DNA of 64,000 bases, from contig JALNYT010000005.1 of assembly GCA_023229685.1 (NCBI GenBank), forward strand, positions 195,814 through 259,813, written 5' to 3'. Positions 32,946 to 42,237 of this stretch are shown one piece after another. Each line of letters opens with the position of its first letter. The first letter of the stretch is position 1. Origin of the DNA: Sulfuritalea sp. GTDB taxonomy: Bacteria; Pseudomonadota; Gammaproteobacteria; Burkholderiales; Rhodocyclaceae. Under the pieces are notes generated by a model, which did no database searches, had not been told where the DNA came from, and was given only the letters and a program-made list of their open reading frames with translations. Both the position numbers and the translations under genes were made by a program.

Positions 32946-34268
32946 ATGAAAATCACAGTCATCGGCACCGGCTACGTCGGCCTTGTCTCCGGCACCTGTC
33001 TTGCAGACGTAGGCAATGATGTGCTCTGCCTCGATCTCGATGCCGCCAAAATCCGCACCCTCAACGAAGGCGGCATTCCGATCTACGAACCGGGCCTGGA
33101 GGCCATGGTGAGGAAGAACGAAGCCGCCGGGCGTTTGCGCTTTACCACCGATATCGAGGCCGCGGTCGCCCACGGTGTGTTGCAGTTCATTGCGGTCGGC
33201 ACCCCGCCCGACGAGGATGGTTCCGCCGACCTGCAATATGTGGTCGCCGCCGCGCGCAACGTGGGGCGCTACATGAGCGGCTACAAGGTCGTGGTGGACA
33301 AGTCCACCGTGCCGGTCGGTACCGCCGACAGGGTGCGCGCGGCGATTGCCGAAGAGTTGCAGGCACGCGGCGCGAAGGTCGACTTCAGCGTGGTCTCCAA
33401 CCCGGAATTTCTCAAGGAAGGCGCCGCGGTAGACGACTTCATGAAGCCCGACCGTATTGTCGTCGGCGCCGACGACGCCCGCGCCATCGAGCTCATGCGT
33501 GAGCTTTACGCGCCGTTCCAGCGCAATCACGAACGCCTGATCGTGATGGACGTGAAGAGCGCGGAGCTGACCAAGTACGCCGCGAATGCGATGCTGGCGA
33601 CGCGCATCAGCTTCATGAACGAACTGGCGAATCTGGCTGAAAAGCTGGGGGCCGACATCGAGCTGGTGCGCAAGGGCATCGGCTCCGATCCGCGCATCGG
33701 CTTCCAATTCCTCTACCCCGGCGTCGGCTACGGTGGTTCCTGCTTTCCCAAGGATGTGCAGGCCCTGATTCGTACGGCGCAGGAGGCCGGGCAGGAGCTG
33801 CAGGTGCTGCAAGCGGTCGAGGCGGCCAACGAAGCACAGAAAGGCGTGCTTGGACAGAAGATCACGACGCGCCTCGGCAAGGATCTCAGCGGCAAGACTT
33901 TCGCCCTGTGGGGCCTGGCCTTCAAGCCCAATACCGACGACATGCGCGAAGCGCCAAGCCTGGTGCTGATTGCCGACCTTCTGGCCTGCGGCGCTGCCAT
34001 CCGTGCCTACGATCCAGTGGCTGCGCATGAGGCGCAGCGCATCCTGGGCCAGGACGCGCGCATCAGCTACGCGGCGACACCGATGGAAGCGCTGGACGGC
34101 GCCGATGCCCTGGCCATCGTCACCGAGTGGAAGGAGTTCCGCAGTCCCGACTTTGATGCGATCAAGGCCAAGCTGAAGACGCCGGTAATTTTCGACGGCC
34201 GCAATCTCTACGATCCGGCGATACCGCGCAAGGCCGGCCTCGAGTACTTCGCCATTGGACGGCTATGA
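32946..34268 (+). CDS. ugd: UDP-glucose 6-dehydrogenase
   Basis: The 440-residue enzyme has the NAD motif VIGTGYVGLVSGTCLAD, STVPVGTAD, and the catalytic Cys in GVGYGGSCFPKDVQAL. It oxidises UDP-glucose to UDP-glucuronate for surface polysaccharides or lipid A modification. The ATG at 32946 has a GGAGG site 4 bases before it. It lies between lapB and the heptose genes and is framed by two palindromic repeats. Confidence 0.95.
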   Translation: MKITVIGTGYVGLVSGTCLADVGNDVLCLDLDAAKIRTLNEGGIPIYEPGLEAMVRKNEAAGRLRFTTDIEAAVAHGVLQFIAVGTPPDEDGSADLQYVVAAARNVGRYMSGYKVVVDKSTVPVGTADRVRAAIAEELQARGAKVDFSVVSNPEFLKEGAAVDDFMKPDRIVVGADDARAIELMRELYAPFQRNHERLIVMDVKSAELTKYAANAMLATRISFMNELANLAEKLGADIELVRKGIGSDPRIGFQFLYPGVGYGGSCFPKDVQALIRTAQEAGQELQVLQAVEAANEAQKGVLGQKITTRLGKDLSGKTFALWGLAFKPNTDDMREAPSLVLIADLLACGAAIRAYDPVAAHEAQRILGQDARISYAATPMEALDGADALAIVTEWKEFRSPDFDAIKAKLKTPVIFDGRNLYDPAIPRKAGLEYFAIGRL

Positions 34269-34281
34269 GAAACATTATTTG

Positions 34282-34352
34282 CCACAGAGATCACAGAGGG
34301 CACAGAGAAATGCAGGAGAGGATTTTCTCTGTGTTCTCTGTGTCCTCTGTGG
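34282..34352. repeat. Large palindrome of CACAGAG units
   Basis: The left arm contains three CACAGAG units about 9 bases apart; the right arm contains the complementary CTCTGTG units, with a loop near 34311-34322. The arms pair almost perfectly over about 28 bases. I recall closely similar CTCTGTG repeats in intergenic DNA of other bacteria. It fills the ugd-hldE gap. Confidence 0.75.
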
Positions 34353-34371
34353 TTGACAGGTTTTTCTGACC

Positions 34372-35301
34372 ATGCAGATTCCTGATACCTCCGCTGCCCG
34401 TATTCTGGTGGTCGGCGACGTGATGCTGGATCGCTACTGGTTCGGCGAGGTTTCGCGCATTTCGCCGGAAGCCCCGGTGCCGGTGGTCAAGGTCGAGCGC
34501 ACGGAAGAGCGCCCCGGTGGCGCGGCCAATGTTGCGCGCAACTGCGCCGCGCTGGGCGCCCGAGTGGCACTGTTGTCCGTGGTCGGTGCCGACGAGGCAG
34601 GCCAGATCCTTGCACGCCTGATGCGCGACTCCGGCATCGAATGCAGCCTGCATGAGGATGCCCAACTCAGCACCACCGTCAAGTTGCGCGTGGTCGGTCG
34701 CCAACAGCAACTGCTGCGCATCGATTTTGAAAACGCGCCGGATCACGAAGTCCTGCAGGCCAAGCTGGCTGATTTTGAATCGCGCCTGGCGACCTGCGAT
34801 GTGGTGATCCTGTCCGACTACGGCAAGGGCGGCCTCACCCACATCACGGAAATGATTCGGCTTGCCCGCGCTGCCGGCAAGCAGGTGCTGGTCGATCCCA
34901 AGGGCGAGGACTACGCCCGTTATGCCGGAGCGACCCTGCTCACTCCCAATCGATCCGAGATGCGCGACGTAGTCGGACGCTGGAAGGATGAAGCGGAACT
35001 AGCCCTGAAGGCCATGCGCTTGCGCGATGAACTGCACCTGGAGGCATTGCTGGTGACCCGCAGCGAAGAAGGCATGACGCTGTTTTCGGCCGACGGCGTG
35101 GCGCATGAGCCGGCAGTGGCGCGTGAGGTTTATGATGTCAGTGGCGCCGGTGATACGGTCATCGCCACGCTGGCGGTGATGCTGGGCAGCGGTCTGTCCT
35201 TGCCGCAGGCGATGCGCCAGGCCAATCTCGCCGCCGGCATCGTGGTCGGAAAACTGGGCACCGCAACGTGCTCTCTGGAAGAATTGAAACAGGTCAACTA
35301 G
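34372..35301 (+). CDS. hldE: D-glycero-beta-D-manno-heptose-7-phosphate kinase
   Basis: The 309-residue PfkB-family sugar kinase corresponds to domain I of E. coli HldE (also called RfaE domain I): VVGDVMLDRYWFGEVSRISP, RPGGAANVARN and the C-terminal DVSGAGDTVIATLA with the catalytic Asp. The nucleotidyltransferase half is absent, so a separate HldC-type gene should exist elsewhere. It supplies heptose bisphosphate for the LPS core, two steps before HldD, its neighbour. Confidence 0.92.
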   Translation: MQIPDTSAARILVVGDVMLDRYWFGEVSRISPEAPVPVVKVERTEERPGGAANVARNCAALGARVALLSVVGADEAGQILARLMRDSGIECSLHEDAQLSTTVKLRVVGRQQQLLRIDFENAPDHEVLQAKLADFESRLATCDVVILSDYGKGGLTHITEMIRLARAAGKQVLVDPKGEDYARYAGATLLTPNRSEMRDVVGRWKDEAELALKAMRLRDELHLEALLVTRSEEGMTLFSADGVAHEPAVAREVYDVSGAGDTVIATLAVMLGSGLSLPQAMRQANLAAGIVVGKLGTATCSLEELKQVN

Positions 35302-35308
35302 GGGTCAT

Positions 35309-36295
35309 ATGTACTACGTCGTTACCGGCGCCTGCGGCTTCATCGGCGCGAATCTGGTCAAGGGCCTCAACGAACGAGGCATTTCGGACATCATCGCGGT
35401 CGACAACCTGACCAAGGCCGACAAGTTCAGGAACCTGACCGACTGTGATATCGCCGACTATCTGGACAAGAGCGAATTCCTCTCGCTGGTCGAAAGCGGT
35501 CAACTCGACGGTGACATCGAAGCCATCCTGCACGAAGGCGCCTGTTCGGACACCATGGAAACCGACGGCCGCTACGTGATGGCCAACAACTATCGCTATT
35601 CGCTGGCGCTGCTGGATTTTTGCCAGGAACAGGAAATTCCGCTGCTCTATGCCTCGTCCGCCTCCGTCTATGGCGGTGGCAGCGTGTTCAGCGAAGAGCG
35701 CGAATTCGAGGCGCCGCTCAATGTCTATGGCTACTCGAAGTTTCTCTTCGATCAGATCGTGCGTCGCCGTCTCGCCAACGCCGACTCCCAGATCGCCGGG
35801 TTCCGCTACTTCAACGTCTACGGTCCGCGCGAGCAGCACAAGGGACGTATGGCCTCGGTTGCCTTTCATCACTTCAATCAATACCAGGCTTCCGGCAAGG
35901 TCCAGCTGTTCGAAGGCTACGGTGGCTATGCCAACGGTGAGCAGCGCCGCGATTTCGTGTACGTCGGCGACGTGGTCAAGGTGAATATGGATTTTCTTGA
36001 AAGCAGGATATCCGGCATCTACAACCTGGGCACCGGGCGCGCACAGAGCTTCAACGAACTCGCCGCCGCCACGGTGAATGCCTGCCGCGCCCTGGAAGGC
36101 AAGCCGGCCCAATCCGTGGCCGAACTGGTGGCGCAGGGCATCATCGAATACATTCCCTTTCCGGATGCCTTGAAGGGCAAGTACCAGAGCTTCACCGAGG
36201 CCGATCTTTCCCAGTTGCGCGGCGTAGGCTACAAAAGCGCCTTCGCCCCGGTGGAAGAAGGTGTGGCCGACTACGTGCAATGGCTCGCCAGATGA
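35309..36295 (+). CDS. hldD: ADP-L-glycero-D-manno-heptose 6-epimerase
   Basis: The 328-residue extended short-chain dehydrogenase has GACGFIGANLVKG for NADP, EGACSDTME, the YGYSK catalytic Tyr-Lys pair, and FNVYGPREQHKGRM. It epimerises ADP-heptose for the LPS inner core. It starts 7 bases after hldE. Bases 35766-35789 resemble the dispersed motif but in antisense orientation. Confidence 0.95.
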   Translation: MYYVVTGACGFIGANLVKGLNERGISDIIAVDNLTKADKFRNLTDCDIADYLDKSEFLSLVESGQLDGDIEAILHEGACSDTMETDGRYVMANNYRYSLALLDFCQEQEIPLLYASSASVYGGGSVFSEEREFEAPLNVYGYSKFLFDQIVRRRLANADSQIAGFRYFNVYGPREQHKGRMASVAFHHFNQYQASGKVQLFEGYGGYANGEQRRDFVYVGDVVKVNMDFLESRISGIYNLGTGRAQSFNELAAATVNACRALEGKPAQSVAELVAQGIIEYIPFPDALKGKYQSFTEADLSQLRGVGYKSAFAPVEEGVADYVQWLAR

Positions 36296-36332
36296 ACTGC
36301 CACAGACATTGCAGCCGCGGGTAGGAGACAAG

Positions 36333-37235
36333 ATGAACTGGAAGACGCTCGAAGATTTCGTCGGCAATACGCCGCTGGTCCAGCTCAAGCACATTCCGGG
36401 TGCGGAGGCCGCGCGCCGCAACAACGTGATCCTGGCCAAGCTGGAAGGCAACAATCCGGCCGGCTCGGTCAAGGACCGGCCGGCATTGTCCATGATCAAG
36501 CACGCCGAGGCACGCGGCCGCATCAAGCCTGGCGACACGCTGATCGAGGCCACCTCGGGCAATACCGGCATAGCGCTGGCGATGGCCGCAGCGATGCGCG
36601 GCTACCGCATGATCCTGATCATGCCGGAGCATCAGAGCGTCGAACGCTGCCAGACCATGCGCGCCTTCGGCGCCGAACTGGTGTTGACGCCCAAGGCGGG
36701 CGGCATGGAAGCGGCGCGGGACTTGAGCGAGCAGATGGTCAGGGACGGCAAGGGGATTGTGCTCGACCAGTTCGCCAACCCGGACAATCCCCTGGCGCAC
36801 TACGAAACCACCGGGCCCGAGATCTGGCGCGACACCGCGGGCCGCATCACGCATTTCGTTTCCAGCATGGGCACCACCGGCACCATCATGGGCTGCTCGC
36901 GCTATTTCAAGGAGCAGAACCCGGCGATCCGCATCGTCGGCTGCCAGCCGGACGAAGGCTCGCAGATTCCCGGCATCCGCAAGTGGCCGGAAGCCTACCT
37001 GCCGAAAATATTCGAGGCCTCGCGCGTGGATCAGGTCGAAAACGTGAGCCAGGGGCAGGCCGAGGAAATGTCGCGGCGGCTGGCGCGCGAGGAAGGCATC
37101 TTCGCCGGGATTTCCTCCGGCGGCTCACTCGCAGTGGCGTTGCGCGTCGCGAATCAGGTGGAGAACGCGGTGATCGTCAGCATCGTCTGCGACCGCGGCG
37201 ACCGCTATCTTTCGACAGGCGTTTTCCCGGCTTAG
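36333..37235 (+). CDS. cysM: Cysteine synthase B
   Basis: The 300-residue fold-type II PLP enzyme has LEGNNPAGSVKDRPALSMI with PLP Lys47, EATSGNTGIALAM, and SMGTTGTIMGCSRY. The R-K-W and P-E-A-Y-x-P-K region is typical of CysM. It makes cysteine from O-acetylserine and sulfide or thiosulfate. The start at 36333 follows a TAGGAGA site. Its 3' end overlaps the converging gene by 4 bases. Confidence 0.93.
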   Translation: MNWKTLEDFVGNTPLVQLKHIPGAEAARRNNVILAKLEGNNPAGSVKDRPALSMIKHAEARGRIKPGDTLIEATSGNTGIALAMAAAMRGYRMILIMPEHQSVERCQTMRAFGAELVLTPKAGGMEAARDLSEQMVRDGKGIVLDQFANPDNPLAHYETTGPEIWRDTAGRITHFVSSMGTTGTIMGCSRYFKEQNPAIRIVGCQPDEGSQIPGIRKWPEAYLPKIFEASRVDQVENVSQGQAEEMSRRLAREEGIFAGISSGGSLAVALRVANQVENAVIVSIVCDRGDRYLSTGVFPA

Positions 37236-38476
37236 TCCGGCAGCGCGATCTTGTTGTCGGTGCTGAACTGATAGTCGCGGAAGATGTGTTCCGCCGACAG
37301 CAGCCGATAACTGCCGTCGTCGTTGCGGCGGGTGGTGTCCTTCAGGCGGTAGGTGTAGTGGCCGCAAGTCCAGCAGTCGAAGTTGCGCATGTGGGTGCAC
37401 AGGCAGGTCTTGTCCATCACATGGATCTTCTTCGCATGCGGATGCAGCGCCACTTCGCGGTTATAGGCCTCGATGTACTGGCAGCTGCCGTTGGAATCCA
37501 GCAGGTAGCCGAAGGCCTCGCAGTTTGGCCGGATGCCGGCGCCGATTGCCGGGCTGTTCTTCAGCATGCGCATCGGGTAGCCGGTCGGTGAAATCGTGTT
37601 CACCTCGATGTCGCTTTCGCTGGCCTTGAAATACTCCTGCTGCACCTTCTCCGGCAGGCCGCATTCTTTCGAAACGGTGAAGCGGGTGGCAACCTGGACC
37701 GCAGCGGCGCCCATTTCCATGAAGGCGACGGCGTCGGAACCGGTGAAAATGCCTCCGGCCGGTATCAGCGGAATCTCGAGATGCTCGGCCTTCATCCATT
37801 CGCGGATCTCGATGAAAATCTTCGCCAGATCGTAAGCGGCCCAATCCATGCCGAAACCCAGGTGGCCACCGGCCAAGGGGCCTTCGATCACGACATAGTC
37901 GGGCAGGCGGCCGGTGCGTGCGCTTTTTTTCAGAAATAGCGTCAGGGCGCGCAGGGACGAAACGATGATGCCCAGCTTGACGTCGCGGAAGCGCGGATGG
38001 TCCTCGATCAGCGCAAACGAACCCAAGTGCAGTCCCGCCGCCAACGTGATGCCGTCGATGCCGTGATCCAGCGCCGCCTTGAGCCGAGCGCGCAGGGTTT
38101 CCCGCGGCGCATTCATGGTCAGCTTTTCCATGCAGTTGGCGAAAATCATCCCGTCGCCGCGCTTGGCTTCCATGGTGCGCCCGACATGCAGGGCGGTCGC
38201 TTCCGCGAGCAGGCCAAGATCGAACTTGACCACGGCCTTCTCCGTATTGGCGACGTTGTACTTGTATTGCCTGAGCTTGTTCTTGACGTACTTGGTATTG
38301 AAGCGCCGGTCGGAAACCGTAGGCACCATCGCGTCGGAAATGTGGCCGATGCCGCCCAACCGGGCCGCCTCCAGGGCGAGTTCCGCGGTCGAAATGTCGA
38401 CGCCCATGCCGCCGACAACGATCGGAAGCAGTTCTTTCTTGCCCAGCCGCAGGCGGAAATCATCGACGCGCTTCAT
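37232..38476 (-). CDS. Nitronate monooxygenase-like flavin oxidoreductase
   Basis: The 414-residue protein has the NMO/2-nitropropane dioxygenase TIM barrel: PIVVGGMGVDISTAELALEA, GPLAGGHLGFG, PLIPAGGIFTGSDAVAF and MGAAAVQVATRF for FMN binding. The C-terminal 100 residues are an extension with several Cys (CLCTHMRNFDCWTCGHYTYR), which could bind a metal or cluster; simple NMOs of about 320 residues lack this. The natural substrate is uncertain; detoxifying nitronates or reducing unsaturated acyl compounds are family roles. Confidence 0.8.
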   Translation of the reverse strand: MKRVDDFRLRLGKKELLPIVVGGMGVDISTAELALEAARLGGIGHISDAMVPTVSDRRFNTKYVKNKLRQYKYNVANTEKAVVKFDLGLLAEATALHVGRTMEAKRGDGMIFANCMEKLTMNAPRETLRARLKAALDHGIDGITLAAGLHLGSFALIEDHPRFRDVKLGIIVSSLRALTLFLKKSARTGRLPDYVVIEGPLAGGHLGFGMDWAAYDLAKIFIEIREWMKAEHLEIPLIPAGGIFTGSDAVAFMEMGAAAVQVATRFTVSKECGLPEKVQQEYFKASESDIEVNTISPTGYPMRMLKNSPAIGAGIRPNCEAFGYLLDSNGSCQYIEAYNREVALHPHAKKIHVMDKTCLCTHMRNFDCWTCGHYTYRLKDTTRRNDDGSYRLLSAEHIFRDYQFSTDNKIALPD

Positions 38477-38563
38477 TGCAACTTTTCCATTGTTTGGTAG
38501 CCCGTCATTATCTCCCGGCGACGGGCGGTTCTGTTGCTGTTGCGAGGGAAAATTCTGGTCGAC

Positions 38564-40390
38564 TCAAGCCATCAACTCCAGCAGGGCTTCTCCGTAGCGC
38601 TCGGCTTTGGCGTGGCCGATGCCCGGCACGCCGAGCAGTTCGGACAGGTTTGCCGGCCGTCGTGCGGCCAGTTCGCGCAGGCTCTTGTCGTGCAGGATGA
38701 CGTAGGCCGGCACGCCTTGTTCGCGCGCCAGGCCGGCGCGCCAGGCACGCAGGGCCTCGAACAGCGGTTCATCACCGTCTGCCAGGGCTGGCCCCGCGCC
38801 GGATCGCCGTCCCGCCGGCGCCGACTCTTGTGAGCGCCCATGTTTCTTGCCCTTGACGCGGTTGGCCTGCTTGCGCAACGACAGGGTGGCCTCGCCCTTC
38901 AGCACCGGGCGCGCTGCATCGGTCAGGCGCAGCCCGCCGAAGGCCTCGGCATCGGTGTGCAGCAGGCCGGCGGCCAGCAGTTGGCGAAATACCGAGCGCC
39001 AGCCGGCGTCGTCGAGATCCGTGCCGGCACCGAAGGTGGGTAGTTCGGCATGCCCGAACTGCTGCACTTTTTCGGTGGCTTTGCCGCGCAGGATGTCGAT
39101 CAAATGCCCGGCGCCGAAGCGCTGGCCGGTGCGCAAGGCGGCCGACATGGCCTTTTGTGCGGCGACCGTGCCGTCCCACAGTTGCGGTGGCTCGAGGCAG
39201 GTGTCGCAGTTGCCGCAGGCGGTGGCCTCTTCGCTGAAGTACTTGAGCAACAGCGCGCGCCGGCAGGTGGCGGTTTCGCACCAGGCCAGCAGGGCGTCGA
39301 GCTTGCTGCGCTCGACGCGCTTCTGGTCCTCGCCCGCGGCCGATTCGTCGATGCGCAGGCGATGGATCACCACGTCGTTGAGACCATAGGTCATCCAGGC
39401 TTCGGCCGGCTCCCCGTCACGGCCGGCGCGGCCGGTTTCCTGATAGTAGGCTTCGAGGCTCTTGGGCAGATCGAGGTGGGCGACGAAGCGCACGTCGGGT
39501 TTGTCGATGCCCATGCCGAAGGCGATGGTCGCCACCATGACGATGCCGTCTTCGCGCAGGAAGCGCTGCTGATGTTGCAGGCGCGTGGCCGCATCGAGTC
39601 CGGCGTGGTAGGGCAGGGCCGTGATGCCTTGGCCATTGAGCCAGGCCGCGGTCTCGTCCACCTTCTTGCGCGACAGGCAATACACAATCCCGGCCTCGCC
39701 GCGCTGCCCGGCAAGGAAGTCGAGCAGTTGCCGGCGCGGGTTGTCGCGCTCGACCACGGTGTAGCGGATGTTCGGCCGGTCGAAGCTGGAAATGAACACG
39801 CGCGCCGCGTCGAGTCCGAGGCGGGTAATGATTTCCTGTCGCGTCAGCTGGTCGGCGGTTGCGGTCAGGGCAATCCGCGGTACCGCCGGGTAACGCTGGT
39901 GCAGGGCCGAGAGCTGGATGTACTCCGGACGGAAATCGTGACCCCATTGCGAGACGCAATGCGCTTCGTCGATGGCGAACAGAGCCAAGCGGTTCCTGCC
40001 GACCAGATGATCCATGACGCCGAGAAAGCGCTCGGTCAGCAGGCGTTCCGGCGCGACGTAGATCAGGTCGAGTTCGTCCATGCGCAGTCGCCGCTCGACT
40101 TCGGAGGCCGTCGCGTAGTCCTGCGACGAATTGAGAAAGGCCGCCCGCACGCCGGCTTGCAGCAGGGCATCGACCTGGTCCTGCATCAGCGCGATCAGCG
40201 GCGAGACCACGACGCCGACGCCATGCCTGAGCATCGAGGGTATCTGGTAGCACAGCGACTTGCCGCCGCCGGTAGGCATCAGCACCAGCGCATCGCCGCC
40301 GCAGATCAGATGGTCGATGATCTCCTCCTGCGGCCCGCGGAACGACGGGTAGCCGAAGACGCGACGCAGGGTTTCGAGGGGGGCACTCAT
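38564..40390 (-). CDS. recQ: ATP-dependent DNA helicase RecQ
   Basis: The 608-residue helicase has Walker A LMPTGGGKS, DEAH in FAIDEAHC, motif VI QETGRAGRDG, the RecQ-Ct zinc cluster (CRRALLLKYF then CGNCDTC), the winged helix, and a C-terminal HRDC domain (ILHDKSLRELAARRPANLSE). It unwinds recombination intermediates. The start at 40390 (MSAPLETLRR) is preferred over 40423. The linker before HRDC contains a dispersed-motif copy read as ESAPAGRR. Confidence 0.96.
   Translation of the reverse strand: MSAPLETLRRVFGYPSFRGPQEEIIDHLICGGDALVLMPTGGGKSLCYQIPSMLRHGVGVVVSPLIALMQDQVDALLQAGVRAAFLNSSQDYATASEVERRLRMDELDLIYVAPERLLTERFLGVMDHLVGRNRLALFAIDEAHCVSQWGHDFRPEYIQLSALHQRYPAVPRIALTATADQLTRQEIITRLGLDAARVFISSFDRPNIRYTVVERDNPRRQLLDFLAGQRGEAGIVYCLSRKKVDETAAWLNGQGITALPYHAGLDAATRLQHQQRFLREDGIVMVATIAFGMGIDKPDVRFVAHLDLPKSLEAYYQETGRAGRDGEPAEAWMTYGLNDVVIHRLRIDESAAGEDQKRVERSKLDALLAWCETATCRRALLLKYFSEEATACGNCDTCLEPPQLWDGTVAAQKAMSAALRTGQRFGAGHLIDILRGKATEKVQQFGHAELPTFGAGTDLDDAGWRSVFRQLLAAGLLHTDAEAFGGLRLTDAARPVLKGEATLSLRKQANRVKGKKHGRSQESAPAGRRSGAGPALADGDEPLFEALRAWRAGLAREQGVPAYVILHDKSLRELAARRPANLSELLGVPGIGHAKAERYGEALLELMA
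38806..38829 (-). repeat. Dispersed 22-bp motif, copy 6 (in recQ)
   Basis: The minus strand reads AGTCGGCGCCGGCGGGACGG then C, one base off consensus, encoding ESAPAGRR in the linker before the HRDC domain. The reading frame differs from the copies at 9533, 11343 and 56400. Confidence 0.8.
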
Positions 40391-40501
40391 TCGGGGAATT
40401 CGGTGGTCAGCAGGGGTGCGCATTATGCCTGCTGCGCCGGGTTGCAGGAAACCATCCGCGCGACACTGATATCATCGAGTCCTGTTCACTGGAGCCCTAT
40501 C

Positions 40502-41338
40502 ATGGCCGGCAACCCTGAAATCACCAGCATGGCGCTGTTCTGCGACTTCGAGAATGTGGCTCTCGGCGTGCGCGACGCCAAATATGCCCCGTTCGACATC
40601 AACAAGGTCCTCGAGCGACTGCTGCTCAAGGGCAGCATCGTGGTCAAGAAGGCCTACTGCGACTGGGCGCGCTACAAGGAGTTCAAGGCGGCGATGCACG
40701 AGGCCTCGTTCGAACTGATCGAGATTCCCCATGTGCGCCAGTCGGGCAAGAACTCGGCCGACATCCGCATGGTGGTGGATGCCCTCGACCTCTGCTACAC
40801 CAAGTCGCATGTCGATACCTTCGTCATCATCAGCGGCGACTCGGATTTCTCGCCCCTGGTGTCCAAGCTGCGCGAGAACAACAAGCGCGTGATCGGGGTC
40901 GGCGTCAAGGCGGCCACCTCCGACCTGCTCGCCGCCAACTGCGACGAATTCATTTTTTACGATGATCTGGTACGGGAACTTCCCGCCAAGAAACAGCGCA
41001 ACGAAAGGAAGGCGCCGGCGAAGCCCGCCGCCAGCACGGCAAAGGCCGCAGCGCCGAAGAGCGATGAAAAGGCCGAAGATCCCAAGCGGCAGGAGGCAAT
41101 TGATCTGGTCGTGGAAACCGTCGAGGCGCTGGTCGCGGAGCGGGGCGAAGACGAAAAAATCTGGGGTTCCATGGTCAAGCAGACCCTCAAGCGGCGCAAG
41201 CCCGGCTTTAGCGAGTCCTACTACGGCTACCGCTCCTTCGGCGAATTGCTGGAAGACGCCAGGAAGCACAAGCTGCTGATCCTTGAGCGCGACGAGAAGT
41301 CAGGCCAGCACATCATCCGCCTGCCGGCAGAAGATTGA
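40502..41338 (+). CDS. NYN-domain RNase with C-terminal OST-HTH/LOTUS domain
   Basis: The 278-residue protein has a PIN-like NYN nuclease domain (MALFCDFENVALGV, then TFVIISGDSDFSPLVSKL with its acidic residues), a Lys/Ala-rich linker (APAKPAASTAKAAAPKS), and a C-terminal OST-HTH-type domain (SMVKQTLKRRKPGFSESYYG). This is the LabA/MARF1-like arrangement suggesting RNA binding and cleavage. The ATG at 40502 is used; the frame upstream lies over recQ antisense. It is divergent from recQ with a 111-base promoter region. Confidence 0.88.
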   Translation: MAGNPEITSMALFCDFENVALGVRDAKYAPFDINKVLERLLLKGSIVVKKAYCDWARYKEFKAAMHEASFELIEIPHVRQSGKNSADIRMVVDALDLCYTKSHVDTFVIISGDSDFSPLVSKLRENNKRVIGVGVKAATSDLLAANCDEFIFYDDLVRELPAKKQRNERKAPAKPAASTAKAAAPKSDEKAEDPKRQEAIDLVVETVEALVAERGEDEKIWGSMVKQTLKRRKPGFSESYYGYRSFGELLEDARKHKLLILERDEKSGQHIIRLPAED

Positions 41339-41348
41339 AATCCAAGTT

Positions 41349-42170
41349 GTGAGCGGCGTCCCCGAAATCCGGCCGGAGCAATCTGTTGCGCTGCTCCAGG
41401 AACTGCACATCCTGACCCGCGACGGCAAGCTCAATCAGGACACCCGACGCAAGCTGAAGCAGGTCTATCACCTCTACCAGTTCATCGAGCCCTTGCTGAC
41501 CGAGATCATGGCTGAGCGCGGTGATCTGGTGCTGGTCGACCACGGCGCCGGCAAGTCCTACCTCGGCTTCATCCTCTATGACCTTTTCCTCAAGGCCAAG
41601 GCCAGCGGCCACGTGTACGGCATCGAGACCCGTGCCGAACTCGTCGACCGATCGCGCGAACTGGCGCTGCGGCTGGGCTTCGCGCGCATGTCCTTCCTCA
41701 ATCTTTCGGTCGGGGAATCGATCGAGTCGCCGCAGCTGCCGGAACGTGTCGATATCGTCACCGCGCTGCATGCCTGCGATACGGCGACCGATGACGCGAT
41801 CCGGTTCGCCCTGCACAAGCAGGCCAAATTCATCGTCCTCGCGCCCTGCTGCCAGGCCGAAGTCGCATCCGTGCTGCGCCGGCACAAGAACGAGTCCCTG
41901 GCGCAGACCGCGCTCTCGGAAATCTGGCGCCACCCGATCCACACCCGCGAATTCGGCAGCCAGATCACCAACGTCCTGCGCTGCCTGCTGCTCGAAGCGC
42001 ACGGCTACCAGCTCAGCGTCACCGAGCTGGTGGGCTGGGAGCACTCGATGAAGAACGAACTGATCATCGCCCGCCTCGCCAACGCCCCGCGCGGCAACGC
42101 GCGCGAGCGCTCCGGGCAGATACTGCAGGACTTGAATCTGGAAGACTTGAAGGAGCGTTTTCTCTACTGA
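41349..42170 (+). CDS. Class I SAM-dependent methyltransferase
   Basis: The SAM motif VDHGAGKSYLGFILYDLF, then VYGIETRAELVDRSRELA and the APCCQAE motif resemble the RNA-methyltransferase-like family with a conserved P-C-C. The GTG at 41349 is the likely start (about 273 residues); an ATG at 41283 would overlap the previous gene by 56 bases. The substrate is unknown. A dispersed-motif copy begins 13 bases after the stop. Confidence 0.75.
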   Translation: MSGVPEIRPEQSVALLQELHILTRDGKLNQDTRRKLKQVYHLYQFIEPLLTEIMAERGDLVLVDHGAGKSYLGFILYDLFLKAKASGHVYGIETRAELVDRSRELALRLGFARMSFLNLSVGESIESPQLPERVDIVTALHACDTATDDAIRFALHKQAKFIVLAPCCQAEVASVLRRHKNESLAQTALSEIWRHPIHTREFGSQITNVLRCLLLEAHGYQLSVTELVGWEHSMKNELIIARLANAPRGNARERSGQILQDLNLEDLKERFLY

Positions 42171-42183
42171 GCGCAGGCAGGCC

Positions 42184-42207
42184 AGGAGTCGGCGCTGGCG
42201 ATGCGGC
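42184..42207 (+). repeat. Dispersed 22-bp motif, copy 7
   Basis: The plus strand reads AGTCGGCGCTGGCGATGCGG then C, with three mismatches to consensus, starting 13 bases after the methyltransferase stop, in sense orientation, within a convergent gap. Confidence 0.7.
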
Positions 42208-42237
42208 AGCAGGGCCCGAGCACGATCGTTCGCTGCC

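Noticed and set aside
39050..40501. Long plus-strand extension in front of the NYN gene
   Set aside because: It runs antisense through recQ; the NYN domain starts cleanly at 40502.
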